DNA of 52,499 bases, taken from contig JAITPD010000034.1 in NCBI GenBank assembly GCA_031289615.1, positions 1-52,499 on the forward strand. The letters are read 5' to 3'. The DNA is from Lactobacillaceae bacterium (GTDB lineage: Bacteria; Bacillota; Bacilli; Lactobacillales; Lactobacillaceae). The notes below the pieces were generated by a model. The model was given only the letters and a program-made list of their open reading frames with translations, was not told where the DNA came from and made no database searches. Both the position numbers and the translations under genes were made by a program. Shown here piece after piece: positions 44,249 to 52,462 of the stretch (position 1 is its first letter; each line of letters begins with the position of its first letter).

Positions 44249-46189
44249 TTATTTTTTTAGCTCCAACAGTTCTTCTCCCGCATTGACTGTTCCTGTCTTC
44301 AACGTTTTAATCTCACTGAATTCAGCGGTGTTCAACACAATGATTGGCGTTGTCGTTACATAACCCGCTTGTTTCAATGCATCCAGATCCACATTTAGCA
44401 ATGGCGTCCCAAGTTCCACTTGCTGTTCAGGTTCAACCAACAAATCAAATCCTACGCCATCTAATTTCACAGTATCTAAACCAACGTGAATCAGCAGTTC
44501 TTCACCATTCTCACCAGTCAACCCAATCGCGTGCTTGGTCGGAAACGTGGTTGTCACAATTCCTTTGATCGGAGAAACAATTTGTCCATCGCTTGGCTCA
44601 ATTGCTACACCATCGCCCATCATCTTGATCGAAAAAACGTCATCTGGAACCGCAGACAATGGTACAAGTTCACCATTAACTGGTGCAACCACAACCGCAT
44701 CTTGTACAGCAGAGACTGACTCGGGAACATCTTGTTCTTGATGATTAATTTCATAATCGTGTGCCTTTTGAATTTCATCCTTTGGCACTCCAAAGAAATA
44801 CGTTGCAATAAAGCCACCGATGTAGCCACCAAGCAATCCACAAACGTAAATCCACCATTTTCCATTCGCAATCAACGGAATCAGTGCAATTCCAGAAGGC
44901 CCGATTGCAATCGCACCAGCATTTCCTAACGCACCAATAATTGCACCACCAACTCCACCACCAATACAGGCTGTAATAAACGGACGGCCCATTGGCAACG
45001 TCACAGCATAAATCAACGGTTCACCAATTCCAAGCACTCCAACTGGCAAAGCGCCCTTCACCTTTTCAACAAAATCACGATTTTTTCTAAGCTTAACCCA
45101 CAATGCAATCGCAGCTCCAACTTGTCCAGCACCCGCCATTGCTAAAATTGGCAACAACTGCGTGCTTCCCGTTTTGGCAATCATTTCCAAATGAATCGGC
45201 GTTAAGATCTGATGCAAACCAAGCATGACCATTGGCAAGAAAGTCGCGCCCAGTACGAACCCAGCAAAGCCTCCACCAACACTCAAGATAAAGTTAATCG
45301 CTCCGACTAAGCTGTTTGAAATTAACCCAGCGATTGGCATAATGATGAAAATGGTCATCAAACCAACCACTAATAAGCTGATAGTTGGGACCACAATAAT
45401 ATCTAATGAATCAGGAATTACTTTATGCAAACGTTTTTCAATCAAAGCCAAAATCCAAACTGCAAAGATCGCCCCGATAATTCCACCCTGACCGGGCAAT
45501 AGCGCCTGCCCATCAAATAGATTTTTAATCGGCATTTCTGGGTTCATTCCCGTCAACAGCGTCACAGCCCCAACAACTCCTCCGACCGCTGGCGTAGCAC
45601 CAAACTCACTCGCGGCATTAATCCCAGTGTAAATTACCAAATAACTAAAGATTCCATTTTTAATAATGCTCAACACGGCTACAATTTGAGCCCAAGAATT
45701 GGCATCTAGTGTTCCGGCAGTAATCAAATTTTGTAAAATTGAAGCGATTCCAGCAATCATTCCGGCACCAACGAAAGCTGGAATCATCGGTACGAAAATA
45801 TTTGAAATCGACTTCAGAACTTCTTTAAATTTAGATGGTTTGTTATATTTATTCTTAGCATTCTGTTTATTTTGCGCAGTTTCGTCTTCTAATGACAAAT
45901 GTTGCGGTGCGTTTGGAAAATCATCACCAAGCTTTACGCCCACTGAATCCACCATACTCTGCGCTACCTTATTGACCTTACCAGGACCAATCACGACCTG
46001 TAGCGTTTCATCTTCAACAACTCCCAGAACACCTGGGATCGCCTTCAACTCGTTCATATTGACTTTGCCATAATCCTTGATCGTCATACGGACGCGGGTC
46101 ATACAGTGAATCAATTTTGTGACATTTTCTGGACCACCAACCTCTTTAAAGATTGCCTGCCCGATTTTTGCGTTTTGATCTTCAGCCAT
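44249..46189 (-). CDS. murP: PTS MurNAc-type EIIBCA transporter
   Basis: The 646-residue protein joins three PTS domains. EIIB has its phospho-Cys in HCMTRVRM (C29). EIIC has about ten helices (about 110-470) with GIGEPLIYAVTLPMG. EIIA has TKHAIGLTG (H553) and the phospho-His in ELLIHVGLDTVKLDG (H568). It imports and phosphorylates N-acetylmuramic acid or the MurNAc-GlcNAc disaccharide. The fused EIIA differs from the MurP of E. coli and B. subtilis, which borrows an EIIA-Glc. GAGGAA precedes the ATG. It lies between murQ and murR. Confidence 0.88.
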   Translation of the reverse strand: MAEDQNAKIGQAIFKEVGGPENVTKLIHCMTRVRMTIKDYGKVNMNELKAIPGVLGVVEDETLQVVIGPGKVNKVAQSMVDSVGVKLGDDFPNAPQHLSLEDETAQNKQNAKNKYNKPSKFKEVLKSISNIFVPMIPAFVGAGMIAGIASILQNLITAGTLDANSWAQIVAVLSIIKNGIFSYLVIYTGINAASEFGATPAVGGVVGAVTLLTGMNPEMPIKNLFDGQALLPGQGGIIGAIFAVWILALIEKRLHKVIPDSLDIIVVPTISLLVVGLMTIFIIMPIAGLISNSLVGAINFILSVGGGFAGFVLGATFLPMVMLGLHQILTPIHLEMIAKTGSTQLLPILAMAGAGQVGAAIALWVKLRKNRDFVEKVKGALPVGVLGIGEPLIYAVTLPMGRPFITACIGGGVGGAIIGALGNAGAIAIGPSGIALIPLIANGKWWIYVCGLLGGYIGGFIATYFFGVPKDEIQKAHDYEINHQEQDVPESVSAVQDAVVVAPVNGELVPLSAVPDDVFSIKMMGDGVAIEPSDGQIVSPIKGIVTTTFPTKHAIGLTGENGEELLIHVGLDTVKLDGVGFDLLVEPEQQVELGTPLLNVDLDALKQAGYVTTTPIIVLNTAEFSEIKTLKTGTVNAGEELLELKK

Positions 46190-46251
46190 CAGCTATTCCT
46201 CCATTAGTTCAATGTGCTCATACTCGCTTGTGTCACCTCTAGTTCATCAGT

Positions 46252-47151
46252 TTACTGCATCGTTTTTCTGATAAATCCGTGCGCCGTTTGCAGTTTTACT
46301 TCTGCCTCAATTTTAGAACTGGCCGTTAAAATCATCACAATCGCAACCTTGACATCCTTACCTGCTGCTAAAAAGTTTTGCTCAGCCACTTCATAAGACA
46401 CGTTCGTCGCCTCCATAATGATTCGTTTTGCTCGCTCCACCAGCTTTTCATTCGTTGGCTTGACATCCACCATCAAATTCTGATAAACCTTGCCGATTCC
46501 AATCATTGAAATCGTTGAAATCATGTTTAATACTAGTTTTTGGGCTGTTCCAGATTTTAAACGAGTTGAGCCGGTTAGAAATTCCGGCCCCACTGAGACT
46601 TCAATTGCAGTGTTAGCATGTCGCCCAATCTCAGAATCCGGGTTCAATGCTAAACTTGCGGTGTCAGCTCCCACTTCATTGGCGTAATCCAACCCGCCAA
46701 TTACATAAGGAGTTCGCCCGCTTGCTGCAATTCCGATGACTAAATCATGAGGTGTTATCTTCAGGTCTCGCAAGTCCTGAGAGCCCAACTCAAAATCATC
46801 CTCTGCCCCTTCGACCGCAACCGTCATTGCTTTTTGACCACCGGCGATCAAGCCCATAACCATCTCCGGGTCAACGCCAAATGTCGGCACACATTCAGCT
46901 GCGTCCAGCACTCCCAATCGTCCGCTTGTTCCGGCGCCCATATAAATTAGACGGCCTTTATTTTCAAATGCATGAATCGCTTGTGCAACCACCTGTTCGA
47001 TTTCAGGCAAAGCCACAGCAACCGCATCAGCCACCTTTTGGTCTTCTTGATTCATAATCGTCGCAGCTTCATGAATACTCATTTCGTCAAGATGCATCGT
47101 TTTTGAATTTCGTTTTTCAGTTGCTAAACCATCTAAATCAATTTTAGTCAT
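46252..47151 (-). CDS. murQ: N-acetylmuramic acid 6-phosphate etherase
   Basis: The 299-residue SIS-domain enzyme carries [23 protein letters not shown] (about 71-93), with the catalytic Glu region, and [15 protein letters not shown]. The C-terminal blocks [33 protein letters not shown] are diagnostic. It removes the lactyl ether from MurNAc 6-phosphate to give GlcNAc 6-phosphate and D-lactate. Its start overlaps mupG by 8 bases. The murP gene follows after 62 bases. Confidence 0.95.
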   Translation of the reverse strand: MTKIDLDGLATEKRNSKTMHLDEMSIHEAATIMNQEDQKVADAVAVALPEIEQVVAQAIHAFENKGRLIYMGAGTSGRLGVLDAAECVPTFGVDPEMVMGLIAGGQKAMTVAVEGAEDDFELGSQDLRDLKITPHDLVIGIAASGRTPYVIGGLDYANEVGADTASLALNPDSEIGRHANTAIEVSVGPEFLTGSTRLKSGTAQKLVLNMISTISMIGIGKVYQNLMVDVKPTNEKLVERAKRIIMEATNVSYEVAEQNFLAAGKDVKVAIVMILTASSKIEAEVKLQTAHGFIRKTMQ

Positions 47152-48217
47152 CTTTTTCTCCTATCCACTTAACAATCCTAAACTTTTGACCAGGCCCAAT
47201 TTGTTCGATTAAAGGTAAATCATCATCAATCACATAGCCAACAATATTAGTTTTTTCATCATCTGCTAATTCGCGTCGCATTATTTGGATTTCTCCCATA
47301 TAACGTTGATACAATTGATTATCAATTGTAATTGCTCCAATCTTACGCGGACGAACTGGCTCTGCTTGAATCACTGGTACGTCCCAAAACCGCGCTTCTG
47401 CACTCCTCAAACAATCTCTGGCAGCATCTTGTCGATTGATGTGCTCTCGTTCAACTAGATGAAAATATTCATCGCTGATCACCTTAACTCGTAATTCAAT
47501 CACATCAGTCTTTACATAATTAGCAAACTGCTGAATTGTTGCTGGCAAAAGTCCGCCGTCACCAATATAAACGATGTCCACGGCAGAGTTAGAACGTATT
47601 CGCAATGCACTTGAGAATGGAGCAGCTCCTCGATCACGTTCTAATGTTGGTAATCCGGCAAACAACGGTCCTCTCAAATTAGCATCTCCCGGCACGAATG
47701 CAGCAATTTTAAATCCTAACTTTTTTAACCGATGATTTTTTTCATAAAATAATACTTCATCCAATCCCGTCTCAGGTCGTGGATAATAATTGTGCCACGC
47801 TTGCAAATTACTAAAATCAGCCCCAAGTTGATGCAATTTTTCAACTTCTTCCAAAGTTAACGTGCTAGCATTTAAACTAATTTTAATTGCATGGCTAACT
47901 TGTGCAATTTGCTCCATTGAAATCTGATAGTCCATCCGCAGACCAGTCACTCCAATTTCGGTAAGTGCTTCTATTTTGTCGAAATGAAAACCTGCTCTTT
48001 CTAAAGCTTCCCCCGAAATATCAACCATCAATTCCAGCTGATTTTCATGCGCTATTTGCCCAAGTTCGATTAAACGCGTTCGATATTTTTTTGCATCATC
48101 CTCTGGAATATGTAACGACGTAAAAATGCCACTAAATCCAGTTTTTTTCATCAATTTAATATATTTTACAGTTGTATTTGAAAGGTCTTCATTTAAAAAC
48201 ACTGAGAATCCAAACAT
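47144..48217 (-). CDS. mupG: 6-phospho-N-acetylmuramidase (MupG, DUF871 family)
   Basis: The 357-residue protein matches the DUF871/MupG family: [35 protein letters not shown] at the start of a TIM-barrel-like domain, [24 protein letters not shown] and [21 protein letters not shown] cyclophilin-like C-terminal part begins near residue 240. S. aureus MupG splits MurNAc-6P-GlcNAc inside the cell, and the order mupG-murQ-murP-murR here is the same. I chose the ATG at 48217, 6 bases after GGAGG. A GTG one codon earlier is too close to that site. Confidence 0.9.
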   Translation of the reverse strand: MFGFSVFLNEDLSNTTVKYIKLMKKTGFSGIFTSLHIPEDDAKKYRTRLIELGQIAHENQLELMVDISGEALERAGFHFDKIEALTEIGVTGLRMDYQISMEQIAQVSHAIKISLNASTLTLEEVEKLHQLGADFSNLQAWHNYYPRPETGLDEVLFYEKNHRLKKLGFKIAAFVPGDANLRGPLFAGLPTLERDRGAAPFSSALRIRSNSAVDIVYIGDGGLLPATIQQFANYVKTDVIELRVKVISDEYFHLVEREHINRQDAARDCLRSAEARFWDVPVIQAEPVRPRKIGAITIDNQLYQRYMGEIQIMRRELADDEKTNIVGYVIDDDLPLIEQIGPGQKFRIVKWIGEKDD

Positions 48218-48230
48218 CACGCACCTCCAT

Positions 48231-48245
48231 TGAAATATAATTTCA
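48231..48245 (-). promoter_or_regulatory. Palindromic operator candidate of the MurNAc operon
   Basis: TGAAAT, 3 bases, ATTTCA form a perfect inverted repeat just downstream of the predicted transcription start and upstream of the mupG ribosome site. This position suits repression, most likely by MurR. Confidence 0.55.
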
Positions 48246-48259
48246 TCTTATACACCTTA

Positions 48260-48287
48260 ATTATACATTTTTAAAATTTCATTTCAA
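48260..48287 (-). promoter_or_regulatory. Promoter of mupG-murQ-murP-murR
   Basis: TTGAAA, 16 bases, TATAAT on the minus strand, about 42 bases before the mupG ATG. Confidence 0.65.
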
Positions 48288-48325
48288 TAAATCTGCATTT
48301 TACTTCCCCACTGAATTAATATTTC

Positions 48326-48363
48326 AAAAAAGCTCGCGAATCAACAATAGACTCACGAGCTTT
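48326..48363 (-). terminator. Terminator after the Cys/Met PLP enzyme
   Basis: A 14-bp stem (AAAGCTCGTGAGTC with GATTCGCGAGCTTT on the minus strand, two G-U pairs) has a 7-base loop followed by U residues. It starts just after the stop codon. Confidence 0.92.
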
Positions 48364-48366
48364 AAA

Positions 48367-49506
48367 TTAAATTTGTTCTAAGGCTTGCTTCATATCTTCA
48401 ATCAGATCAGCGCTATTCTCAATCCCCACCGAAATGCGCACCAGTTCATCTTGAATGCCATTTGCAATCCGAATTTCGCGCGGAATCGAAGCATGCGTCA
48501 TCCCTGCTGGTACTTCGATTAAGGACTCTACCCCGCCCAATGACTCTGCCAACTTGAAGAGGTGAAAACTTTCCACAAACTTTTTGGTGTCTAAGCCAGG
48601 ATTTAGCTCCAGCGATACCATTCCACCAAAACCGTTCATCTGGCGTTTAGCAATCTCATAGTCAGCCGTTCCTTCTAGGCCAGGAAAATAAATCCGATGC
48701 ACTTTCGGATGACTTTTTAAGAATTCCACCAAGTCCACAGCATTTTGATTATGCCGTTCCATTCGCAAAGCCAGCGTTTTGAGCGAACGTTGCACAAGAT
48801 AACTGTCTTGGGGCGACAAAACTGCTCCTGTCGACATCTGGATGAACTTGATTCGCTCAGCCAGTTCAGCAGTATTGACAATGACAAAGCCCGACAACAA
48901 GTCTCCATGACCACCCAAATATTTAGTTCCTGAGTGAATCACGATGTCTGCGCCCAGATCCAATGGCGTTTGATTATATGGTGATGCAAAAGTATTATCG
49001 ACAACAGCCAAAGCTCCATGTTCGTGTGCAATCTTAGCAGCCTGTTGAATATCAGTCACGTGCAACAAAGGATTAGAAGGTGATTCCAAATAGATCATCT
49101 TGGTTGCTGGCTGAATTGCTGCCACTAATTCTGCTTCATTGGTCGTGTCAACCGTGGTCGCAGTGATTCCAAGTGGTTTTAGAATCCGATCAACTAACCG
49201 AAATGTTCCGCCGTAGACATCGTTGCTCATGACGATGTGGTCACCGGTCTGCAAAAGTCCCATCGTTGCATGAATCGCAGCCATTCCGGATGAAAATGCA
49301 AATCCCGCTACACCGTTTTCAAGTTCTGCCATCACTGATTCTACGGCAAAGCGCGACGGATTTTCGCCACGCGTATACTCATATTTTGCGCCGCCACCCA
49401 ATTCTTTTTGATGATAGGTTGATGTTTGATAAATCGGAATGTTAATCGCTCCTGTCGCTGGGTCTTCTTGAATTCCACTGTGGATTACTTTGGTATCAAA
49501 TTTCAT
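48367..49506 (-). CDS. Cys/Met metabolism PLP enzyme (cystathionine gamma-synthase/lyase family)
   Basis: The 379-residue enzyme has YEYTRGENPSRFAVE, FSSGMAAIHATM, the Asp in VVDNTFASPYNQTPLDLGADIVIHSGTKYLGGH with the PLP lysine K195, and the C-terminal SLGGVESLIEVPAGMTH. These are hallmarks of the family. The group includes cystathionine gamma-synthase, gamma-lyase and homocysteine-forming enzymes, and sequence reading cannot separate them with certainty. The ESLIEVPAGMTH wording is closest to lyase/synthase types (MetB, MccB). It is a single-gene unit with its own promoter. Confidence 0.88.
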   Translation of the reverse strand: MKFDTKVIHSGIQEDPATGAINIPIYQTSTYHQKELGGGAKYEYTRGENPSRFAVESVMAELENGVAGFAFSSGMAAIHATMGLLQTGDHIVMSNDVYGGTFRLVDRILKPLGITATTVDTTNEAELVAAIQPATKMIYLESPSNPLLHVTDIQQAAKIAHEHGALAVVDNTFASPYNQTPLDLGADIVIHSGTKYLGGHGDLLSGFVIVNTAELAERIKFIQMSTGAVLSPQDSYLVQRSLKTLALRMERHNQNAVDLVEFLKSHPKVHRIYFPGLEGTADYEIAKRQMNGFGGMVSLELNPGLDTKKFVESFHLFKLAESLGGVESLIEVPAGMTHASIPREIRIANGIQDELVRISVGIENSADLIEDMKQALEQI

Positions 49507-49537
49507 AAGTTGAGATTACCTTTCTTTTTACTTATTC

Positions 49538-49566
49538 ATTGTAAGATACATCCGGGCGTTGTTCAA
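49538..49566 (-). promoter_or_regulatory. Promoter of the Cys/Met PLP enzyme gene
   Basis: TTGAAC, 17 bases, TACAAT on the minus strand, about 35 bases before the ATG and just after the end of the upstream ATPase gene. Confidence 0.7.
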
Positions 49567-49587
49567 TTAACTAGGGGCGTTTGAAGA

Positions 49588-50817
49588 TTATTTTTTACCT
49601 AGCAACCAATCTAGCGCATTCATCTTTTTGATTCCACCATAATTTGCCTCTGGTGTCACAGTATCCAAAGTCAACAAGTATTTGGGATACGAATCTTGAA
49701 TTGCCTGCAAAGATTTCAGTTCTCTTGTTAATGTTGTTTCTGCTAATGTATCTAATGAAACTTGATAATACTCGATGTTTTGCATTTTATCAATCGCTAC
49801 AAAATCAACTTCTAAATTATCAACTTTACCTACAAAAACATCAAACCCACGGCGCTTCAACTCAATGAAGATTACATTTTCTAAAATATGCCCCATATCA
49901 GAATTAGCATCTGGTAACATAATTCTTCTCAGTCCTGGGTCAACTAAATAATACTTTTCTGAAGTCTTTAATAACTCACGCCCTCTAATATTAAACGGGC
50001 GAGCACTATAAAAGAGCAAGCTATCACTTAACCCACCAATATATTTTTTAACTGTTTCAAATGATATTTTAGTACCGCTTGATACAAATGTATTCTTTAT
50101 TTTATTAATAGATACCTGAGTCCCTGTCACACTTGCTAACAATGTAGCAACACGTTCCAAAGCCATTGTATCTGTTGTGTTCAATCGAGGAATAACATCT
50201 TTATACATAATTGATGAAAATATGGATTGCAGATACATAACCACTTCTTCTGAGCTTTTCAACTGAAGAACATACGGAAATGAACTGTTTAAATAATCTA
50301 CGTATACTTCATTTTTTGTTTTCAAACTAAATTCGTCATTATTTTTCGTTTTCCATTGATAAAACTCTTTGAATGAAAGCGGAAATATATCTAGCTGAAC
50401 ATACCGACCAGTTAACAACGTTGCTAACTCACCACTCAAAAAATAAGCATTTGATCCAGTTATATAAACATCAATATTCTCTCTTATAAATAATCCGTCA
50501 ACTACTTTTTCAAAACTATTTACATTTTGAATTTCGTCAAAAAAAACATAATATTGATTGTCATCTTTAATCTTCGCATCAACATCGTCATATAGATCAT
50601 AGGCTTCTAACAAATGGCGAAATTTTGGATCTTCAAAATTGTAAACAATAATATGATCATCGAGAACACCTTCATTTATTAACGATTTTCTAAACAATTT
50701 AAAAAGAGTCGACTTTCCCGAACGGCGAACACCAGATACTACTTTAACTACTTCTTTTCCTCGCCACTTTTCTAAAAAATGTAAATATTCACTTCTAACT
50801 ACGTATTTATCTTCCAA
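49588..50817 (-). CDS. AAA+ ATPase with DUF4143 domain
   Basis: The 409-residue protein has Walker A GVRRSGKS (about 29-36), Walker B YYVFFDEIQ (D94-E95), the sensor ITGSNAYFLSG and LTGRYVQLDIFPLSFKEF. A C-terminal DUF4143 nuclease-like part follows, with ENVIFIELKRRGFDVFVGKVDNLEVDFVAID. The residues E, D and K of a PD-(D/E)XK-like core may be the conserved ones there. Function of this widespread ATPase group is not established. The start is probably the TTG at 50817, because GGAGG lies 8 bases upstream. An earlier TTG overlaps that site. Two palindromes sit in its promoter. Confidence 0.85.
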   Translation of the reverse strand: MEDKYVVRSEYLHFLEKWRGKEVVKVVSGVRRSGKSTLFKLFRKSLINEGVLDDHIIVYNFEDPKFRHLLEAYDLYDDVDAKIKDDNQYYVFFDEIQNVNSFEKVVDGLFIRENIDVYITGSNAYFLSGELATLLTGRYVQLDIFPLSFKEFYQWKTKNNDEFSLKTKNEVYVDYLNSSFPYVLQLKSSEEVVMYLQSIFSSIMYKDVIPRLNTTDTMALERVATLLASVTGTQVSINKIKNTFVSSGTKISFETVKKYIGGLSDSLLFYSARPFNIRGRELLKTSEKYYLVDPGLRRIMLPDANSDMGHILENVIFIELKRRGFDVFVGKVDNLEVDFVAIDKMQNIEYYQVSLDTLAETTLTRELKSLQAIQDSYPKYLLTLDTVTPEANYGGIKKMNALDWLLGKK

Positions 50818-50848
50818 TGTTTCAACCTCCAATCTAAACTTTTCTTAA

Positions 50849-50857
50849 ATTATAACA
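50849..50857 (-). promoter_or_regulatory. Extended -10 promoter of the DUF4143 ATPase gene
   Basis: TGT directly followed by TATAAT on the minus strand. The -35 position falls inside the adjacent palindrome, so repressor binding would block RNA polymerase. Confidence 0.65.
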
Positions 50858-50858
50858 T

Positions 50859-50880
50859 AGTTTAGAGTGCAGTCTAAACT
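50859..50880. promoter_or_regulatory. Palindromic operator, copy 1
   Basis: AGTTTAGA, 6 bases (GTGCAG), TCTAAACT: a perfect 8-bp inverted repeat covering the -35 region of the ATPase promoter. A half-site (TCTAAACT, 50833-50840) lies between the -10 box and the ribosome site. Confidence 0.8.
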
Positions 50881-50898
50881 ATTAGCTTTTTTGTCGTT

Positions 50899-50920
50899 AG
50901 TTTAGAGTGGAGTCTAAACT
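50899..50920. promoter_or_regulatory. Palindromic operator, copy 2
   Basis: The same 22-base element, differing by one base in the centre (GTGGAG), is placed exactly 40 bases from copy 1, close to four helical turns. This suggests cooperative binding. Confidence 0.8.
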
Positions 50921-50952
50921 TTCCAGAAACGGATCAACATCTATTAAAATAA

Positions 50953-50993
50953 TTAAAAAAAGTTGATGTACCAAATTTACTGATACATCAACT
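50953..50993 (-). terminator. Terminator after the SdpI-like gene
   Basis: A perfect 10-bp stem (AGTTGATGTA with TACATCAACT on the minus strand) has a 13-base loop followed by seven U. It lies immediately after the stop. Confidence 0.9.
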
Positions 50994-50999
50994 AGCTCT

Positions 51000-51644
51000 C
51001 TAATCTTTGCTTGTATTTTTTAAAGTCAATGAATACACCAGTGGCACAATCGCAATCAGCACAAAGCTAATAGTGAAGCCAATCATCGGTGCTAGTGTCC
51101 AGACAAACCCAGTCAATCCAGCAATTAGCAATCCGATTCCTGATAGCACAAACATAACTCCTGCCAAACGGTTGGTTTTCGCCCAATTTTCTGGATTTTT
51201 CATCGTGCTTGGAATCCGTACACCCATCATAGAATTCGGCGTTAACTTTAGCAAATAGTTTCCTAATACAATGAAGATCATTCCCATTAACATGCTAACA
51301 ATCTCAATAATCGGTGCGTCATATCCGAGCGCCTCAACAAACATCGTTATCTGTAAGACGTTCGCCATCACCGGAAACATCCAAAGCATTACGTTGCTGA
51401 ATTTTGGTGATTGCTTCCGCGTTCGCTTTCCATATTTCGTTGATAAATATACAATCCAGTCAGCAGCCAATAATAGTAAGGGTAGTAACAAGATTGCTGT
51501 TAATTTACCAGAATATTCGTTCGCTTGCCCGTTGAGCCCAAAGTGTGTGGCAACGCGCGCTGGTAATTCGTTGTACAGCAGGCCACCATAGACAAGCGGT
51601 AGTAATCCCGCCAATGACGTCCAAAGCATCGTTTTATTTTTCAT
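51000..51644 (-). CDS. SdpI-family membrane protein
   Basis: The 214-residue protein has about six membrane helices. It opens with a DUF1648-type segment (LYNELPARVATHFGLNGQANEYSGK). Later comes the SdpI family block LKLTPNSMMGVRIPSTMKNPENWAKTNRLAG. In B. subtilis SdpI protects against the SdpC toxin and sequesters the ArsR-type repressor SdpR. Here it overlaps the ArsR gene by 11 bases, but no SdpC-like toxin is seen nearby. I chose the ATG at 51644. GGAGG lies 9 bases upstream, whereas the earlier GTG directly abuts it. Confidence 0.85.
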   Translation of the reverse strand: MKNKTMLWTSLAGLLPLVYGGLLYNELPARVATHFGLNGQANEYSGKLTAILLLPLLLLAADWIVYLSTKYGKRTRKQSPKFSNVMLWMFPVMANVLQITMFVEALGYDAPIIEIVSMLMGMIFIVLGNYLLKLTPNSMMGVRIPSTMKNPENWAKTNRLAGVMFVLSGIGLLIAGLTGFVWTLAPMIGFTISFVLIAIVPLVYSLTLKNTSKD

Positions 51645-51921
51645 CTTGTTCACCCTCCTTTTGCCGTGTAAAATCAGTCAACCAGAAGAGCGCTTCTTCA
51701 AAGACCGACAAATTTAGTTCGTAGTAAATAAAGTTTTTATACTTAGTTTCTCGCACCAAATCAGCTTCCTTCAATTGACGCAGATGATGTGAAATCGTCG
51801 CATTCGACAAATCAAAATGAGCACTCAGTTCGCCAGCAGACAGACGCTCGTCACGTAGTAAAACTAAAATTTCACGGCGAACTGGATTACTGAGCGCCTT
51901 GAACGTATTTTCAAATGCCAT
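51634..51921 (-). CDS. ArsR-family repressor (SdpR-like)
   Basis: The 95-residue protein has a winged helix: FKALSNPVRREILVLL, LSAGELSAHFDLSNATISHHLRQLKEADLV, then the wing TKYKNFIYYELN. It lacks the metal-binding Cys sets of ArsR/SmtB sensors, which fits the SdpR group. The start at 51921 has AAGGAGG 5 bases upstream. A longer frame upstream runs through the promoter palindrome and is not coding. It is co-transcribed with the SdpI-like gene, and a palindrome at 51938-51961 suggests autoregulation. Confidence 0.9.
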   Translation of the reverse strand: MAFENTFKALSNPVRREILVLLRDERLSAGELSAHFDLSNATISHHLRQLKEADLVRETKYKNFIYYELNLSVFEEALFWLTDFTRQKEGEQDEK

Positions 51922-51937
51922 ATGAACCTCCTTGATG

Positions 51938-51961
51938 CTATTTAGAAATATATCTAAATAG
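51938..51961. promoter_or_regulatory. Palindromic operator before the ArsR/SdpI pair
   Basis: CTATTTAGA, 6 bases, TCTAAATAG form a perfect 9-bp inverted repeat just upstream of the ribosome site. The core TTTAGA-N6-TCTAAA equals that of the two operators before the DUF4143 ATPase gene. Confidence 0.75.
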
Positions 51962-51986
51962 TTTTCAAGAGGATATAATATTGCAA

Positions 51987-52030
51987 AACAAAAAGCTTCT
52001 AAATGCTTTAACTGAAGCATTTAGAAGCTT
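51987..52030 (-). terminator. Terminator of the tRNA cluster
   Basis: A perfect 16-bp stem (AAGCTTCTAAATGCTT and its complement) has a 6-base loop and a U-rich tail on the minus strand. It lies 8 bases after tRNA-Leu. Confidence 0.92.
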
Positions 52031-52037
52031 AAATGAA

Positions 52038-52121
52038 TGCCGTCGGTGGGAATCGAACCCACACTCTCTTGCGAGAACGGGATTTTGAGTCCCGCGCGTC
52101 TACCTATTCCGCCACAACGGC
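52038..52121 (-). tRNA. tRNA-Leu (CAA)
   Basis: 84 bases with a long variable arm. The anticodon loop CTCAAAA gives CAA. The acceptor stem GCCGTTG/CGACGGC has discriminator A. CCA is not encoded. Confidence 0.95.
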
Positions 52122-52201
52122 AAGATTACTAGGTTAGTATACTCAAACTAAGTATCTAACAGTAATCGAGATTATATATAATGAGATTATTAAATCTCGA
52201 G

Positions 52202-52275
52202 GGCGGATGATGGGAATCGAACCCACGTATGTCGGTACCACAAACCGATGTGTTAACCACTTCACCACATCCGCC
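52202..52275 (-). tRNA. tRNA-His (GTG)
   Basis: 74 bases, including the extra G at position -1 paired with C73, the identity mark of tRNA-His. The anticodon loop TTGTGGT gives GTG. Confidence 0.95.
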
Positions 52276-52286
52276 ATTATATAAAG

Positions 52287-52357
52287 CAGGGGTAGAGGGA
52301 ATCGAACCCCCACCAACGGTTTTGGAGACCGTCGTACTACCGTTATACTATACCCCT
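52287..52357 (-). tRNA. tRNA-Trp (CCA)
   Basis: 71 bases. The acceptor stem AGGGGTA/TACCCCT has discriminator G. The anticodon loop CTCCAAA gives CCA. Confidence 0.95.
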
Positions 52358-52384
52358 ATACATCTTTGGAATCTTTAATTCCAA

Positions 52385-52457
52385 TGGCGCGGGAGGGAAT
52401 CGAACCCCCGACACTACGAGCTTCAATCGTATGCTCTACCAACTGAGCTACCGAGCC
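52385..52457 (-). tRNA. tRNA-Phe (GAA)
   Basis: 73 bases. The anticodon loop TTGAAGC gives GAA and the discriminator is A. The acceptor arms GGCTCGG and CCGCGCC leave a U-C mismatch at position 4-69. The rest pairs normally. Confidence 0.92.
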
Positions 52458-52462
52458 ATTAA

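Noticed and set aside
48367-49506. Assignment to one named enzyme (MetB, MetC or MccB)
   Set aside because: The visible motifs are shared across the family. Choosing one would need a tree or an assay.
51000-51921. Complete SdpC-type cannibalism toxin locus
   Set aside because: SdpI-like and SdpR-like genes are present, but no SdpC toxin or its processing genes are found on either side.
51634-52020. 128-residue version of the ArsR regulator
   Set aside because: The extra 33 residues run through the promoter palindrome. The inner ATG has a perfect AAGGAGG site and begins the family domain.
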